DNA from: Sulfitobacter sp. W027
GTDB taxonomy: Bacteria > Pseudomonadota > Alphaproteobacteria > Rhodobacterales > Rhodobacteraceae
Assembly (NCBI RefSeq): GCF_025143985.1
Contig: NZ_CP083564.1
Coordinates: 683,501-747,500 of the forward strand
Direction of reading: 5' to 3'
Length of the DNA stretch: 64,000 bases
In this document: positions 9,369-20,652 of the stretch, piece by piece
Numbering within the stretch: position 1 is the stretch's first letter
How the letters are laid out: each line of letters begins with the position of its first letter
Notes under the pieces: model-generated
Told to the model about the DNA's origin: nothing
Databases searched by the model: none
Seen by the model: the letters and a program-made list of their open reading frames with translations, nothing else
Translations under genes and position numbers: made by a program

Positions 9369-10907
9369 ATGGGTATCCAAGCAGCAGAGATTTCTGCGAT
9401 CCTGAAGGACCAGATCAAGGATTTCGGTCAAGAAACCGAAGTCGCCGAAGTGGGCCGCGTTCTCTCCGTCGGTGACGGTATCGCCCGCGTTTACGGCTTG
9501 GACAACGTCCAGGCCGGCGAGATGGTCGAATTCCCCGGTGGCATTCAGGGCATGGCCCTGAACCTCGAAGCGGACAACGTCGGTGTTGTTATCTTCGGTT
9601 CCGACCGTGACATCAAAGAAGGCGACACCGTCAAGCGCACCAACTCCATCGTGGACGTGCCAATCGGTGACGAACTGCTGGGCCGCGTTGTTGACGGTCT
9701 GGGCAACCCCATCGACGGCAAAGGCCCCATCGGCGCCACCAAGCGCGGCATCGCCGACGTCAAAGCGCCCGGCATCATCCCGCGTAAATCGGTGCATGAG
9801 CCGATGGCAACCGGCCTCAAGTCCGTTGACGCGATGATCCCGATCGGCCGTGGCCAGCGTGAGCTGATCATTGGTGACCGTCAGACCGGTAAAACCGCCG
9901 TCGCCCTCGACGCGATGCTGAACCAAGCGCAGGTTAACGCTGCTGCTGGCGACGACGAAGGCAAAAAGATGTACTGCGTGTATGTCGCCATCGGCCAGAA
10001 GCGTTCGACTGTTGCTCAGCTTGTGAAAAAGCTCGAAGAAACCGGCGCGATCGACTACTCCATCGTTGTTGCCGCAACCGCGTCCGAGCCTGCACCTATG
10101 CAGTTCCTCGCGCCCTACGCCGCCACCGCGATGGCGGAGCACTTCCGCGACAATGGCCGCCACGCGCTGATCATCTATGATGACCTCTCCAAGCAGGCCG
10201 TGTCCTACCGTCAGATGTCCCTGCTGCTGCGCCGCCCACCGGGCCGTGAAGCTTACCCGGGCGACGTTTTCTATCTCCACTCCCGCCTGCTTGAGCGTTC
10301 CGCAAAGCTGGGTGATGAGGCTGGCAACGGCTCTCTGACAGCTCTGCCAATCATTGAGACCCAAGGTGGCGACGTATCCGCGTTTATTCCGACCAACGTG
10401 ATCTCGATCACCGACGGTCAGATCTTCCTTGAGACCGAACTGTTCTATCAGGGCATCCGTCCTGCCGTGAACACCGGTCTGTCGGTTTCGCGCGTTGGCT
10501 CCTCGGCTCAGACCAAGGCGATGTCGAGCGTGGCTGGCCCGGTGAAACTGTCGCTGGCTCAGTACCGCGAAATGGCGGCCTTCGCTCAGTTCGGTTCCGA
10601 CCTCGACGCCGCAACTCAGCAGCTGCTGAACCGTGGTGCGCGTTTGACCGAACTGATGAAGCAGCCGCAGTATGCGCCGCTGACCAACTCGGAAATCGTC
10701 TGCGTGATCTACGCCGGTACGCATGGCTATCTCGACAAGGTGGACGTGTCGGAGGTTGGCCGTTTCGAGGCAGGCCTGCTGGCGCATCTGCGCAGCAAGC
10801 ACGACGACCTTCTCAAGGACATCACCAACAATGACCGCAAGGTCAAAGGCGAGTTGGAAGAGAAGATCAAAGCCGCCATTGACGGTTTCGCCGCCGACTT
10901 CGCTTAA
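9369..10907 (+). CDS. atpA: ATP synthase F1 subunit alpha
   Basis: 512 residues, the standard length. It contains the nucleotide-binding P-loop [13 protein letters not shown] near residue 169, the [20 protein letters not shown] region, and the family signature [14 protein letters not shown]. Alpha subunits bind non-catalytic ATP and form the alpha3beta3 hexamer with AtpD. Strong codon bias (C/G-ending codons) fits high expression; it also creates a long open frame on the opposite strand, which is not a gene. It starts immediately after the atpH stop and is followed by atpG after 15 bases. Confidence 0.98.
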   Translation: MGIQAAEISAILKDQIKDFGQETEVAEVGRVLSVGDGIARVYGLDNVQAGEMVEFPGGIQGMALNLEADNVGVVIFGSDRDIKEGDTVKRTNSIVDVPIGDELLGRVVDGLGNPIDGKGPIGATKRGIADVKAPGIIPRKSVHEPMATGLKSVDAMIPIGRGQRELIIGDRQTGKTAVALDAMLNQAQVNAAAGDDEGKKMYCVYVAIGQKRSTVAQLVKKLEETGAIDYSIVVAATASEPAPMQFLAPYAATAMAEHFRDNGRHALIIYDDLSKQAVSYRQMSLLLRRPPGREAYPGDVFYLHSRLLERSAKLGDEAGNGSLTALPIIETQGGDVSAFIPTNVISITDGQIFLETELFYQGIRPAVNTGLSVSRVGSSAQTKAMSSVAGPVKLSLAQYREMAAFAQFGSDLDAATQQLLNRGARLTELMKQPQYAPLTNSEIVCVIYAGTHGYLDKVDVSEVGRFEAGLLAHLRSKHDDLLKDITNNDRKVKGELEEKIKAAIDGFAADFA

Positions 10908-10922
10908 ACGGGAGATAAGGCA

Positions 10923-11804
10923 ATGCCAAATCTCAAGGACCTGAAGAACAGGATCGCGTCGGTCAAATCGACCCGCAAGATCACCAAGGCCATGCAAATG
11001 GTTGCCGCGGCGAAGCTTCGCCGCGCGCAGGAGGCTGCCGAGGCTTCGCGTCCCTATACGGAGCGGTTCAATGCCGTGATGGCAGGGCTCGCGGCCAGCG
11101 TTGGCGGTTCCGACAGCGCGCCCAAGCTGCTCAGCGGCACGGGTGAAGACAAAGTGCATCTGCTGGTGGTCATGACCGCCGAACGCGGGCTGTGCGGCGG
11201 CTTCAACAGCAACATCGCAAAAAAGGCGAAAGCCCATGCGCGTGACTTGCTGGCCCAGGGCAAAGAGGTGAAAATCCTTACCGTTGGCAAGAAAGGCCGT
11301 GATGCGCTGCGGCGTGACATGGGCAACCTTCTGGTTGGCCATGTGGACCTCAGCGAAGTCAAAAAGATCGGCTATGGTGATGCGCAGAAGATCGCGCAGA
11401 ACGTGCTGAACCGCTTTGACGAGGGCGAATTTGACGTGGCAACGATCTTCTATGCGAAGTTCGTGAATGTGGTCATGCAGACGCCGACGGCGCAGCAGAT
11501 CATCCCCGCCAAATTCGACGCCGAAGACGGCGAAGACAGCGGTGCGTCCACATTGTTCGACTATGAACCCAGCGAAGAAGCAGTCTTGGCCGATCTTCTG
11601 CCGCGCGGGGTCGCCACGGCGATCTTCTCGGCGCTACTGGAGAATGGCGCGTCCGAGCAGGGTGCGCGGATGTCGGCGATGGACAACGCCACACGCAACG
11701 CGGGCGAGATGATCGACAAGCTGACCATCCAGTACAACCGCTCGCGTCAGGCTGTCATCACCAACGAGCTGATCGAAATCATTTCCGGCGCGGAAGCGCT
11801 GTAA
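10923..11804 (+). CDS. atpG: ATP synthase F1 subunit gamma
   Basis: 293 residues, normal size for the rotating central stalk. The N-terminus [21 protein letters not shown] and the internal [14 protein letters not shown] are gamma signatures, and the C-terminal helix ending [20 protein letters not shown] inserts into the alpha3beta3 core. Translation starts at ATG 10923 with GGGAGATAAGG just upstream. It sits between atpA and atpD in the F1 operon. Confidence 0.97.
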   Translation: MPNLKDLKNRIASVKSTRKITKAMQMVAAAKLRRAQEAAEASRPYTERFNAVMAGLAASVGGSDSAPKLLSGTGEDKVHLLVVMTAERGLCGGFNSNIAKKAKAHARDLLAQGKEVKILTVGKKGRDALRRDMGNLLVGHVDLSEVKKIGYGDAQKIAQNVLNRFDEGEFDVATIFYAKFVNVVMQTPTAQQIIPAKFDAEDGEDSGASTLFDYEPSEEAVLADLLPRGVATAIFSALLENGASEQGARMSAMDNATRNAGEMIDKLTIQYNRSRQAVITNELIEIISGAEAL

Positions 11805-13247
<1,443 letters not shown>

Positions 13248-13259
13248 GGAGCGCTGACA

Positions 13260-13700
13260 ATGGCAGACACAATGCAATTCGACCTCGTTTCGCCGGAACG
13301 GCGGCTGGCATCGATGCAGGTGACGGCCGTGCAGATTCCGGGCGCTGAGGGTGACATGACGGCTATGGCCGACCATGCACCCACCATCACCACCCTGCGT
13401 CCGGGCCTTCTGCGCGTGGAAGGGCCTGAGGGCACGTCCGAATATGTCGTGACCGGCGGTTTCGCCGAAATCGGCGGTCAGGGCGGCGTGTCTGTGCTGG
13501 CGGAACGTGCCGTGGCGCGTGCCGACATGACGCAGGAGCAAATGGACAGCATGGTGGCAGAGGCGCATGCCGTCTACGCCCGCGCCAAGGACAACTGGGA
13601 AAACGAGCCCGGTCCCGTGGATGATGCAGCCAAGCTTCTGGCCGATATGGTTGCCGTCGGCGATCACATCGGATTGTCGAGCAAACAGCCCAGCCTGTAA
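13260..13700 (+). CDS. atpC: ATP synthase F1 subunit epsilon
   Basis: 146 residues. The N-terminal beta sandwich is clear from [32 protein letters not shown] and [13 protein letters not shown]. Epsilon couples F1 to the c ring and can inhibit ATP hydrolysis. The C-terminal helical part is short and divergent, as is common in alphaproteobacteria. It closes the operon and is followed by a strong intrinsic terminator at 13721-13745. Confidence 0.95.
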   Translation: MADTMQFDLVSPERRLASMQVTAVQIPGAEGDMTAMADHAPTITTLRPGLLRVEGPEGTSEYVVTGGFAEIGGQGGVSVLAERAVARADMTQEQMDSMVAEAHAVYARAKDNWENEPGPVDDAAKLLADMVAVGDHIGLSSKQPSL

Positions 13701-13720
13701 TGCTTTGAAAGATTTTAGAA

Positions 13721-13745
13721 AGCCCCGCCTTGGCGGGGCTTTTTG
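13721..13745 (+). terminator. Rho-independent terminator of the atpHAGDC operon
   Basis: AGCCCCGCC TT GGCGGGGCT forms a perfect nine-pair stem with a two-base loop, followed by TTTTT. It starts 21 bases after the atpC stop. Confidence 0.93.
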
Positions 13746-13810
13746 CTTTTCTACTCCCCCCTCCTGCGGCATCATCGGGGGATGGACAGATCAGCAGACA
13801 GGCCCCGGAT

Positions 13811-14161
13811 ATGAAACGACTGCGCAGCCATACCATCGGCTTGGACAGCGGCGAGGTTATGCTGTTTTCTGATTTCGAGGATGATGGTCCGATGTGGACG
13901 GGCAGGGGCCAGCGCGAGCGCCGCCGCCGGATTACCTTCTCCGAAGCCTTCCGGGAACCGCCTCATGTGCAGGTTTCCATGTCGCTTTGGGACATTGACG
14001 CCACCACCGTAACCCGTGCCGACATCAGCGCTGAAGCTGTGACAGAGGCGGGGTTCGATATGGTTTTTCGAACATGGGGTGACACCCGCGTCGCACGGGT
14101 GCGCATGGCTTGGACAGCGATTGGCTCGGTGGGAGAAGAAGACGACTGGGTCGTCGGCTAG
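13811..14161 (+). CDS. H-type lectin domain protein
   Basis: 116 residues from ATG 13811; the frame is open further upstream to about 13730 but that part would overlap the atp terminator. The pattern FSDFEDDGPMWTG, RRRRITFSEAFREPPHVQVSM, then WDIDATTVTRADISAEAVTE and FDMVFRTWGDTRVARVRMAW is that of the H-type lectin (discoidin I C-terminal) beta-sandwich domain, which binds carbohydrate as a trimer. No signal peptide is seen, so export, if any, is by another route. It follows the ATP synthase operon but is separated by the terminator. Ligand and role are unknown. Confidence 0.75.
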   Translation: MKRLRSHTIGLDSGEVMLFSDFEDDGPMWTGRGQRERRRRITFSEAFREPPHVQVSMSLWDIDATTVTRADISAEAVTEAGFDMVFRTWGDTRVARVRMAWTAIGSVGEEDDWVVG

Positions 14162-14182
14162 GCGCAACGGCCAGCGGGGGGA

Positions 14183-14204
14183 GGGCGGCCCGTCGGGGCC
14201 ACCC
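14183..14204 (-). terminator. Possible weak terminator after prs
   Basis: Read on the minus strand, GGGTGGCCC CGAC GGGCCGCCC folds into a nine-pair stem with one G-T pair, 18 bases past the prs stop. It is followed by C-rich rather than T-rich sequence, so it may only be a 3'-end stabilising hairpin. Confidence 0.4.
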
Positions 14205-14221
14205 CTAGATCACAGCGCAGC

Positions 14222-15241
14222 TTAGCTTGCGGCATACATTCCGTCATAGATCGGGCCAAGCGTCTCTGCTTCGAACAGCGAAGATACTGAAGTACCGTTC
14301 CAGATATTCAGGATCGCTTGGGCGAACATCGGTGCCGTCGGCACGATGCGGATGTTCGGCGCTTTCTTGACCGCGGCGGTCGGTGCAATGCTGTCGGTGA
14401 TCACAAGCGATTTCATGACCGAATTGGCCACACGCTCAACCGCCGGGCCGGACATGACGCCATGTGTAATGTAGGAGTGCACTTCCTTGGCGCCGTTCTC
14501 CAACAGCACTTCGGCGGCTTTGCACAGCGTGCCTGCCGTGTCGCAGATGTCGTCCACGATCAGGCAGGTCTTGCCCTTCACGTCGCCGATCACGGTCATC
14601 TCGGCCACTTCACCCGCCTTTTCACGGCGTTTGTCGACGATGGAAAGCGGCGAGTTGATGCGCTTGGCCAGTTCACGCGCACGGGCCACGCCGCCTACGT
14701 CGGGGCTGACGACCATCAGCTCATCCATGCGGTCTTTGAAGGCGTCTTTGATGTCGAGCGCGAAGATCGGCGAAGCGTAGAGGTTGTCGACTGGAATGTC
14801 GAAGAAACCCTGAATCTGCGCGGCGTGCAGGTCCATGGTCAGAATGCGTTCGATGCCACTGCCGGTCAGCATATTGGCGACCATTTTGGCGGTGATGGGC
14901 GTGCGGGCCTTGGTGCGGCGGTCCTGACGGGCATAGCCAAAATAGGGAAGGACAGCCGTGACACGAGCCGCCGAGGACCGGCGCAGCGCGTCGGCCATGA
15001 TCATCAGCTCCATCAAGTTGTCGTTCGCGGGGTTCGACGTCGGCTGGATGATGAACATGTCCTCGCCGCGCACGTTCTCGTATACTTCGACGAAAATCTC
15101 GCCGTCGTTGAACCGTTCGACCCGCGCATCGACGAGCCCCACGTTAACGCCGCGGTGCAGCGACATGCGCCGCGCGATGGCCTTGGCAAGCGGCATATTG
15201 GCATTGCCTGAGATCAGTTTTGGTTCTGAAGTGCGTGGCAT
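14222..15241 (-). CDS. prs: Ribose-phosphate pyrophosphokinase (PRPP synthetase)
   Basis: 339 residues. Two PRTase-fold halves are visible, with [15 protein letters not shown], the ATP-site flexible loop [17 protein letters not shown], the catalytic histidine in [16 protein letters not shown], and the PRPP loop [14 protein letters not shown]. It makes 5-phosphoribosyl 1-diphosphate from ribose 5-phosphate and ATP for purine, pyrimidine, histidine and NAD synthesis. Family members are usually 310-320 residues; a slightly extended C-terminus explains the excess. It appears monocistronic and is divergent from the isomerase gene at 15344. Confidence 0.97.
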   Translation of the reverse strand: MPRTSEPKLISGNANMPLAKAIARRMSLHRGVNVGLVDARVERFNDGEIFVEVYENVRGEDMFIIQPTSNPANDNLMELMIMADALRRSSAARVTAVLPYFGYARQDRRTKARTPITAKMVANMLTGSGIERILTMDLHAAQIQGFFDIPVDNLYASPIFALDIKDAFKDRMDELMVVSPDVGGVARARELAKRINSPLSIVDKRREKAGEVAEMTVIGDVKGKTCLIVDDICDTAGTLCKAAEVLLENGAKEVHSYITHGVMSGPAVERVANSVMKSLVITDSIAPTAAVKKAPNIRIVPTAPMFAQAILNIWNGTSVSSLFEAETLGPIYDGMYAAS

Positions 15242-15343
15242 AGGGGCTCCGGGGCAGCGGTAGGTTGCAGATTCGTGACGTTGACACCGCTTAGCATGCG
15301 CTTACGGTCGGGCAAAGCTGCACCGCCCCCGAAGGAGACCCAA

Positions 15344-15940
15344 ATGGCCCGGATCGACTATTTTTTCGCGACCCTGTCACCCTATTGCTACCTCGCCGGG
15401 AATCGGCTTGAGGCAATCGCCGAAAAGCATGGGGCTGAGATCGTTTACAAGCCTTTCGATATCGTGGCGGCCTTCCCGCGCACCGGGGGGCTGCCCCCGG
15501 CAGAGCGTCACCCCAGCCGCAATGAGTACCGCGCGCAAGACCTGCCGCGCCAAGCCCGCAAGCTGGGCCTGCCCTTCAACCTCAAGCCCGCGCATTGGCC
15601 CACCAACGGCGCGCCTGCGGCCTATGCGGTGATCGCCGCGCAGAATGCCGGGGGCGGTGATCTGGGCAAGTTGACCCATGCCATCACCCGCGCTGTCTGG
15701 GCCGAAGAAAAGGACATCGGCCATGACGATGTGGTCCGGGCCTGTTTGGAAGAGGGCGGTTTTGACCCCGATCTGGCGAACAGCGGCTTGCTGCAAGGGG
15801 CCGAGACCTATGCTGCGAACCTTGAGGAAGCCGTCGCGCAGGGGGTCTTTGGTGCGCCTTTTTATATCGTTGGGGATCAGCGGTTCTGGGGACAGGACCG
15901 TTTGGAAGACCTTGATCTGCACCTCGGGGGCAACCTGTGA
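15344..15940 (+). CDS. DsbA-family 2-hydroxychromene-2-carboxylate isomerase-like protein
   Basis: 198 residues from ATG 15344 with GAAGGAGA upstream; an earlier in-frame ATG would add an implausible leader. IDYFFATLSPYCYLAGNRL is the kappa-class GST/DsbA-like start with SPYCY at the active position, and FGAPFYIVGDQRFWGQDRL is the conserved C-terminal cis-Pro/GQDRL region of NahD-like isomerases. The family isomerises hydroxychromene carboxylate in naphthalene breakdown, but many relatives act on other substrates with glutathione. No aromatic catabolic genes are nearby, so the substrate is uncertain. Its stop overlaps the next gene by four bases. Confidence 0.85.
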   Translation: MARIDYFFATLSPYCYLAGNRLEAIAEKHGAEIVYKPFDIVAAFPRTGGLPPAERHPSRNEYRAQDLPRQARKLGLPFNLKPAHWPTNGAPAAYAVIAAQNAGGGDLGKLTHAITRAVWAEEKDIGHDDVVRACLEEGGFDPDLANSGLLQGAETYAANLEEAVAQGVFGAPFYIVGDQRFWGQDRLEDLDLHLGGNL

Positions 15941-16734
15941 TTCCAGAGGTCAACGCGCGCCGGTTCGGTCACGGTCCGCGCCCGGCCTTGGCGATCCATT
16001 GCTCGCTCGCGCACTCCGGTGCGTGGCGGGGCATCGGGGCGGCGCTGTCGGATGAGCTGACCCTGCGCGCCTTCGACCTGCCGATGCACGGGCGCTCGGG
16101 CGATTGGGATGGGCAGGGCGATATTCACGACGTGGCGACCGATATGGCGCTCAGCCTACTTGAAGCGCCGATGGATCTGATAGGCCATTCTTTTGGTGCG
16201 ACGGTCGCGCTGCGTCTGGCGATTGAACACCCCGAATTGGTGCGCAGCATTACCCTGATTGAGCCTGTCTATTTCGCCGCTGCCAAGCAAGACGACCCTG
16301 ACGCGATGACCGAATACAATGAACAGAACGCGGCGTTTGAAGCCGCCCTGGCCGAGGGCGACAAGGAGACAGCTGCACGGCTGTTCAATCGGGTCTGGGG
16401 CGATGGCACGAAATGGGATCAGATCCCCGAACCGACACGCGCCTATATGGTGGATCGGATCGGATTTATCCCCGCCTCTTCACCTTTCCTTGGCGAAGAC
16501 AGCGCCGGCTTGCTGGCACCGGGCATGTTCGACCGCGCCTCGATGCCCGCGCTGCTGGTGGAGGGAAGCGCATCGCCCAAAGCGGCCCACGCGATCAACG
16601 ATTCTCTCATACGCCGCCTGCCGAAGGCGCGGCGGGTCTCGGTCGAGGGGGCGGGGCATATGGTGCCCATCACCCATGCCGCTGAGGTCGCCGAGGCGAT
16701 CCGCAATTTCTTGAACGACGTGCCGCTGGCCTAA
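15937..16734 (+). CDS. Alpha/beta hydrolase
   Basis: 265 residues starting at GTG 15937, overlapping the stop of the isomerase gene (GTGA). The nucleophile elbow GHSFGATVALRLA (Ser in GHSFG near residue 88) is intact, an acid is expected in the ALLVEGSASPKA region, and the terminal His is in GAGHMVPITHA. The domain is a standard single-domain hydrolase without a signal peptide, so cytoplasmic. Co-translation with the isomerase suggests a shared pathway, but the substrate cannot be named. Confidence 0.85.
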   Translation: MIPEVNARRFGHGPRPALAIHCSLAHSGAWRGIGAALSDELTLRAFDLPMHGRSGDWDGQGDIHDVATDMALSLLEAPMDLIGHSFGATVALRLAIEHPELVRSITLIEPVYFAAAKQDDPDAMTEYNEQNAAFEAALAEGDKETAARLFNRVWGDGTKWDQIPEPTRAYMVDRIGFIPASSPFLGEDSAGLLAPGMFDRASMPALLVEGSASPKAAHAINDSLIRRLPKARRVSVEGAGHMVPITHAAEVAEAIRNFLNDVPLA

Positions 16735-16738
16735 GCCT

Positions 16739-17773
16739 TTAGAAGTGGCTTAGGAACTGGTCGATCTGGTCGCGGCTGATCGACCAATCGCAGACCATCC
16801 GTGCGGCCAGCATCTCGTCACCGCCACCGTCCAGCGTGCCATCCCAGAGATAATAGAGCGCGCCTGCGTCATGCAGCTTGCGGTGGATGGCGCGGGGGAA
16901 GCGGGCAAAGATCATGTTTGCCGCAGGCTCATGTAAGAATTCCGCCCCCGCTTTGCGTAGCCCTTTGGCCAGATGCGCCGCATTGGCGTTGGCCGTCTTG
17001 GCCGTTTCCAGCCAAGCCCCATCCGCAAGGTAGCCTGCCATCTGCGCCGACAGAAAACGGTGTTTGGAAAACAGATGCGCCCCGCGCTTGCGGCGCAACT
17101 CGAACTCCCAAGCCTTTTTAGGGTCGAAGAAGACCACCGCCTCGACCCCCATGCAGCCGTTCTTGGTGCCGCCGAAGCTGACCACATCAACGCCCGATTT
17201 CCACGTCATCTCAGACGGGGTGCAGCCCAGTGCCACCAGCGCATTGGCGAAACGCGCGCCGTCCATATGCACGGGCAGGTCGTATTCCTTGGCAACTGCT
17301 GTGAGCGCCCGCAGCTCTTCAAGGCTATGCACCCCGCCGCGTTCCGTCACCTGTGTGATCGACACCGGGCCGCGTTGTGGCGTGTGCACATCGCCTGCCA
17401 CTCGCGCGACGATGGCGCGGCGCAGGGCCTCGGGGGGCATCTTGTCGTCGGTCTCAACCAGCGTCAGCTTGGCCGCACCTGCGTAGAATTCCGGCGCGTT
17501 GCACTCATCCTCTTCGATATGCGCGACCTTCGAGCAGAAGATCGTCTGCCACGGCTGGGTGTAGCAGGCCAGCGCTAGGGCATTGGCCGCGGTGCCGGTG
17601 GCGACGAGGTAAACCTCGGCCCCGGGTGCCTCAAACTGTTCGCGAATCTGCGCGCGCACCTCATCCATGATCAGGTCTTTGCCGTAGGGCATGGCGTAGT
17701 CGCTGTTGGCCGCGATCACGCGCTCCATCACCTTGGGGTGGACGGGGCCGGCGTTGTCAGAGGCGAAAAACAT
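16739..17773 (-). CDS. ltaE: Low-specificity L-threonine aldolase
   Basis: 344 residues from ATG 17773. The start overlaps the ycgN stop by one base (TGATG). FFASDNAGPVHPKV and the PLP-binding lysine in SFGGTKNGCMGVEAVVF fit the beta-eliminating lyase family, with HMDGARFANALVALG as the cofactor-stacking region. It splits L-threonine or allo-threonine to glycine and acetaldehyde. It is the last gene of a ribF-ycgN-ltaE run, and is tail-to-tail with the hydrolase gene, four bases away. Confidence 0.92.
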   Translation of the reverse strand: MFFASDNAGPVHPKVMERVIAANSDYAMPYGKDLIMDEVRAQIREQFEAPGAEVYLVATGTAANALALACYTQPWQTIFCSKVAHIEEDECNAPEFYAGAAKLTLVETDDKMPPEALRRAIVARVAGDVHTPQRGPVSITQVTERGGVHSLEELRALTAVAKEYDLPVHMDGARFANALVALGCTPSEMTWKSGVDVVSFGGTKNGCMGVEAVVFFDPKKAWEFELRRKRGAHLFSKHRFLSAQMAGYLADGAWLETAKTANANAAHLAKGLRKAGAEFLHEPAANMIFARFPRAIHRKLHDAGALYYLWDGTLDGGGDEMLAARMVCDWSISRDQIDQFLSHF

Positions 17774-18243
17774 CAGGTGGGCTCCTCGATAATATGGTCT
17801 TCCCATTCCTCGAATGGGGTATCAAATTCGGACACGGTATCAAATTGCACGCTGACCCCGGCGTCATGGACGCTGTCGGGGGTGCCGGTCAGCAGGGGGT
17901 GCCATTCGGGCAGGGGTTTGCCCTCCCAGAGCAGGCGATAGGCGCAGGTCTGGGGCATCCAATAGGCGTGGGTATCGAGGTTGTCGGGGCGCAGCACGAT
18001 ACAGTCGGGCACGAACTCGTGCCGGTTTTCGTAATGCACACAGCGGCAGGTGCTATCGTCGAGCAGGCGGCAGGCGACGCGGGTCAGGGCCACTTCGCCG
18101 CTGTCCTCGTCTTCAAGCTTGTTCAGGCAGCATTTCCCGCAACCGTCGCAGAGCGCCTCCCATTCGGTCTTCGACATCTCTTTGAGCGGCTTCTTCTCCC
18201 AGAATTTCGGGGTTAGGCCCTTGCGGGGGATCGGATCGCTCAT
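17773..18243 (-). CDS. YcgN/YkgJ-family cysteine cluster protein (UPF0260)
   Basis: 156 residues. The clustered cysteines of the family are present: LCDGCGKCCLNKL (about residues 31-43), then VACRLLDDSTCRCVHY and FVPDC, and QTCAYRLL. The pattern suggests binding of zinc or an iron-sulfur cluster; the biochemical role of the family is not established. It overlaps ribF by four bases and ltaE by one, so it is translationally coupled in this operon. Confidence 0.9.
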   Translation of the reverse strand: MSDPIPRKGLTPKFWEKKPLKEMSKTEWEALCDGCGKCCLNKLEDEDSGEVALTRVACRLLDDSTCRCVHYENRHEFVPDCIVLRPDNLDTHAYWMPQTCAYRLLWEGKPLPEWHPLLTGTPDSVHDAGVSVQFDTVSEFDTPFEEWEDHIIEEPT

Positions 18244-19172
18244 AGCGCCGCCAGAATGGTTCGGGCGCGGTCGCAGTCGGCCCCCATCTGGGTGATCAGC
18301 GCATCGAGACTGTCGAACTTCTCTTCTCCGCGCAGGTGTTCGACCAGCCCGACCGAAAGCGGCGCGCCGTATAGGTCGCCTTTGAAGTCAAAGAGATAGG
18401 TTTCGAGGTTGGCTTTGTTCTCACCGAACATGGGCCGCACGCCAATACTGGCGGCACCGTGGTAGCTGCCCTTATGCGGCCCCTCCAGCACATCCACCAA
18501 CACGGCATAGACGCCAAAGGCGGGCGGGTGCAGACCGTCGATAGACATGTTGGCGGTGGGGAAGCCCAGCTCGCGTCCGCGCTGTTCGCCTGAGATCACG
18601 GGGCCGTCGATCCGGTGCCAATGGCCGAGCATGGCGGCGGCTTCGCGGGTCTCACCCCGGCTCAAGGCTTCGCGGATGGCGGTCGAGGAGACGGTCAACT
18701 CATCGTGCTCCATCAACGGCGCGATGGTGACGCCAAAGCCGTATTCCTGACCGAAGCGTACCAGATCGTCAGCCGTGCCTGCGCGGCCTTTGCCAAAGCA
18801 GAAGTCAGCGCCGACCACCACATGCGCCAGCCCCAGCCCATCGTGCAGAACGTCGCGGGCAAAGGCCTCGGGGCTGAGGCTGGCCAGCGTGCTGTTGAAG
18901 GCCAGTTCATAGAGCCGTTTGACTCCGATCTTTTCCAGCCGATGCGCGCGGGCTTCGCGGCCCATCAGGCGGAAAGGCGGGGCATCGGGGGCGAAATATT
19001 CGCGGGGATGCGGCTCAAAGGTGATGACGCCGAGGGGCGCGTCGGGGGCCGCCTGCTGCGCCAGTTCGATTACCGACCGGTGGCCAAGGTGTACGCCATC
19101 GAAATTGCCAATCGCGGCGGTGGCACCGCGATCCGGCAGGTCGACAAATTGATAATCTCGGATGATCCGCAT
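18240..19172 (-). CDS. ribF: Bifunctional riboflavin kinase / FAD synthetase
   Basis: 310 residues, full family length. The N-terminal adenylyltransferase has AIGNFDGVHLGHRSVI and SSTAIREALSRG; the C-terminal riboflavin kinase has GFPTANM and the YGAPLSVGLVEHLRGEEKFDSL end. It makes FMN from riboflavin and then FAD in the cytoplasm. No FMN riboswitch is seen in the 61-base gap before it. It probably belongs to a maoC-ribF-ycgN-ltaE transcription unit. Confidence 0.96.
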   Translation of the reverse strand: MRIIRDYQFVDLPDRGATAAIGNFDGVHLGHRSVIELAQQAAPDAPLGVITFEPHPREYFAPDAPPFRLMGREARAHRLEKIGVKRLYELAFNSTLASLSPEAFARDVLHDGLGLAHVVVGADFCFGKGRAGTADDLVRFGQEYGFGVTIAPLMEHDELTVSSTAIREALSRGETREAAAMLGHWHRIDGPVISGEQRGRELGFPTANMSIDGLHPPAFGVYAVLVDVLEGPHKGSYHGAASIGVRPMFGENKANLETYLFDFKGDLYGAPLSVGLVEHLRGEEKFDSLDALITQMGADCDRARTILAAL

Positions 19173-19233
19173 GGGCCTTGCCTAGCCGTGACGGCGCGCA
19201 AGGGCAAGATGCAGGCAGGGCGAAACTGTGTGG

Positions 19234-19677
19234 TCAGTCGAACTTGGCTGAAGGGGCGAGCACGGTGGCCTCACCTTCGAGAACGGGCTTGCCATCGACC
19301 GAACATCGGCAATCCATTTTGACCCGGCGCTTGCGGATATCCATGTCGGTGACTGTCACTTCCGCCAGCACCATGTCGCCGGGGCGGACGGGGGCAAGAA
19401 ACTTAAGCGACTGTCCAAGGTAGATCGTGCCATGGCCGGGAAGTTGTTCACCAATTACCGCCGAGATCAGCCCCGCCGTCAGCATGCCGTGGGCGATGCG
19501 CCCTTCAAAGATCGTGTCGCGGGCGTAATCGTCATCCAGATGCACCGGGTTATGGTCGGTGGAGACCTTCGCAAACATTTCGATATCCGTGTCGGTGATG
19601 ACCTTGCGCAGGTGGCGTGTCATCCCAATCTCGATGTCTTCAATGCAGATCGTCCCGCGTGGCATATTGTCCAACAT
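19234..19677 (-). CDS. MaoC family dehydratase (hot-dog hydratase)
   Basis: 147 residues, one hot-dog domain. The hydratase-2 catalytic pair is visible in VSTDHNPVHLDDDYA (Asp and His) and in the GRIAHGMLTAGL helix. Such small MaoC proteins resemble PhaJ, which hydrates trans-2-enoyl-CoA to (R)-3-hydroxyacyl-CoA. It is upstream of ribF on the same strand. The physiological substrate is not known; no polyhydroxyalkanoate genes are nearby. Confidence 0.88.
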   Translation of the reverse strand: MLDNMPRGTICIEDIEIGMTRHLRKVITDTDIEMFAKVSTDHNPVHLDDDYARDTIFEGRIAHGMLTAGLISAVIGEQLPGHGTIYLGQSLKFLAPVRPGDMVLAEVTVTDMDIRKRRVKMDCRCSVDGKPVLEGEATVLAPSAKFD

Positions 19678-19766
19678 GACGGCTCCTTGGTAACAAAGTG
19701 ACGCTATGGCGCGCCGTACTGCAACTTTATTACTTCGCAGCTGCAGAAAATCAAGTTATTTCTGAC

Positions 19767-20639
19767 TCAGCGGAGAAATCCGATTGCGTAGGTTGGGGAG
19801 GAGGCTTCGCGGTCAAGATAAGCGCGCAATCTGTCTTCATCCGGTTGCTCGGTGGTCGCGGTCTCTGCGGACGCCAGCCCCCCGGTGATGAAAAGCGAAT
19901 CGATGCCTTCGTCCATTGCGCCTTTGATGTCCGTCAAGATCCCATCGCCGATGGCAAGGATGCGGCTGTCGGGGATGTCGACCTCAAGCGCTGCAAGGCG
20001 ACGCCGGGCGAGGTCATAGATCGGGCCGTGCGGCTTGCCGAAATAGAGGCTTTCGCCGCCCATCTCGGTATAGAGCGCGGCCAGAGCCCCGGCGCACCAT
20101 TCGCGCACCTCGCCTCGGTCCACGACGATATCGGGGTTGGCGCAGAGCAGTTTCAGACCGCGGGCGATGGCCTGTTCGAACTCAGGGCGCATGATCCCGG
20201 GGTCGGCCATGGCATCGACGGGACCGGTGCAGACGATGCCGTCTGCTTCGGCCAGCGGAACGGTTTCTACATTTACCGGGTTTTCGAGGATCGCCAGCGG
20301 CTCGAAAAACTTGCGCTCGCCGGGGTGGCCGATGAACCAGACCTTTTCGCCCACAGCACCGCGGAACATAGCAGAGCGCGCGGAATCGCCCGAAGTTGCG
20401 ATGCTGTCCCATGCGTCTTCCGGCACGCCAAACTGTTGCAACTGTTTCTCCACGCCCGTGCGCGGACGGGGGGAGTTGGTGACCAGCACGACCTTGCCGC
20501 CGGTCTTGCGATAGGCCTGCAAGGCCGCCACCGCATCGGGCAGCGCCTTGCGCCCGTCATGAACGCAGCCCCAAAGATCGACAAAAAGCGCGTCGTATTG
20601 ATCGGAAACTTGCGGCAGGTCAGAGATAATGCGGGTCAT
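19767..20639 (-). CDS. TIGR01459-type HAD-superfamily hydrolase (NagD-like)
   Basis: 290 residues from ATG 20639; a TTG 15 bases further upstream is less likely. HAD motifs: ALFVDLWGCVHDG (motif I, with Trp in place of the common second Asp surroundings), VLVTNSPRPRTG (motif II), and ILAIGDGILTDIKGAMDEG (motif IV). The cap is of the NagD/C2 type, pointing to sugar-phosphate or nucleotide phosphatase activity. It follows ppaC on the same strand, with a terminator-like hairpin between them. Confidence 0.85.
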   Translation of the reverse strand: MTRIISDLPQVSDQYDALFVDLWGCVHDGRKALPDAVAALQAYRKTGGKVVLVTNSPRPRTGVEKQLQQFGVPEDAWDSIATSGDSARSAMFRGAVGEKVWFIGHPGERKFFEPLAILENPVNVETVPLAEADGIVCTGPVDAMADPGIMRPEFEQAIARGLKLLCANPDIVVDRGEVREWCAGALAALYTEMGGESLYFGKPHGPIYDLARRRLAALEVDIPDSRILAIGDGILTDIKGAMDEGIDSLFITGGLASAETATTEQPDEDRLRAYLDREASSPTYAIGFLR

Positions 20640-20652
20640 GGTGCGGCCTTTC

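Noticed and set aside
9240..11342. 700-codon open frame opposite atpA/atpG
   Set aside because: It mirrors the strongly biased codons of atpA and atpG, has no family motif and spans two real genes with strong homology signatures.
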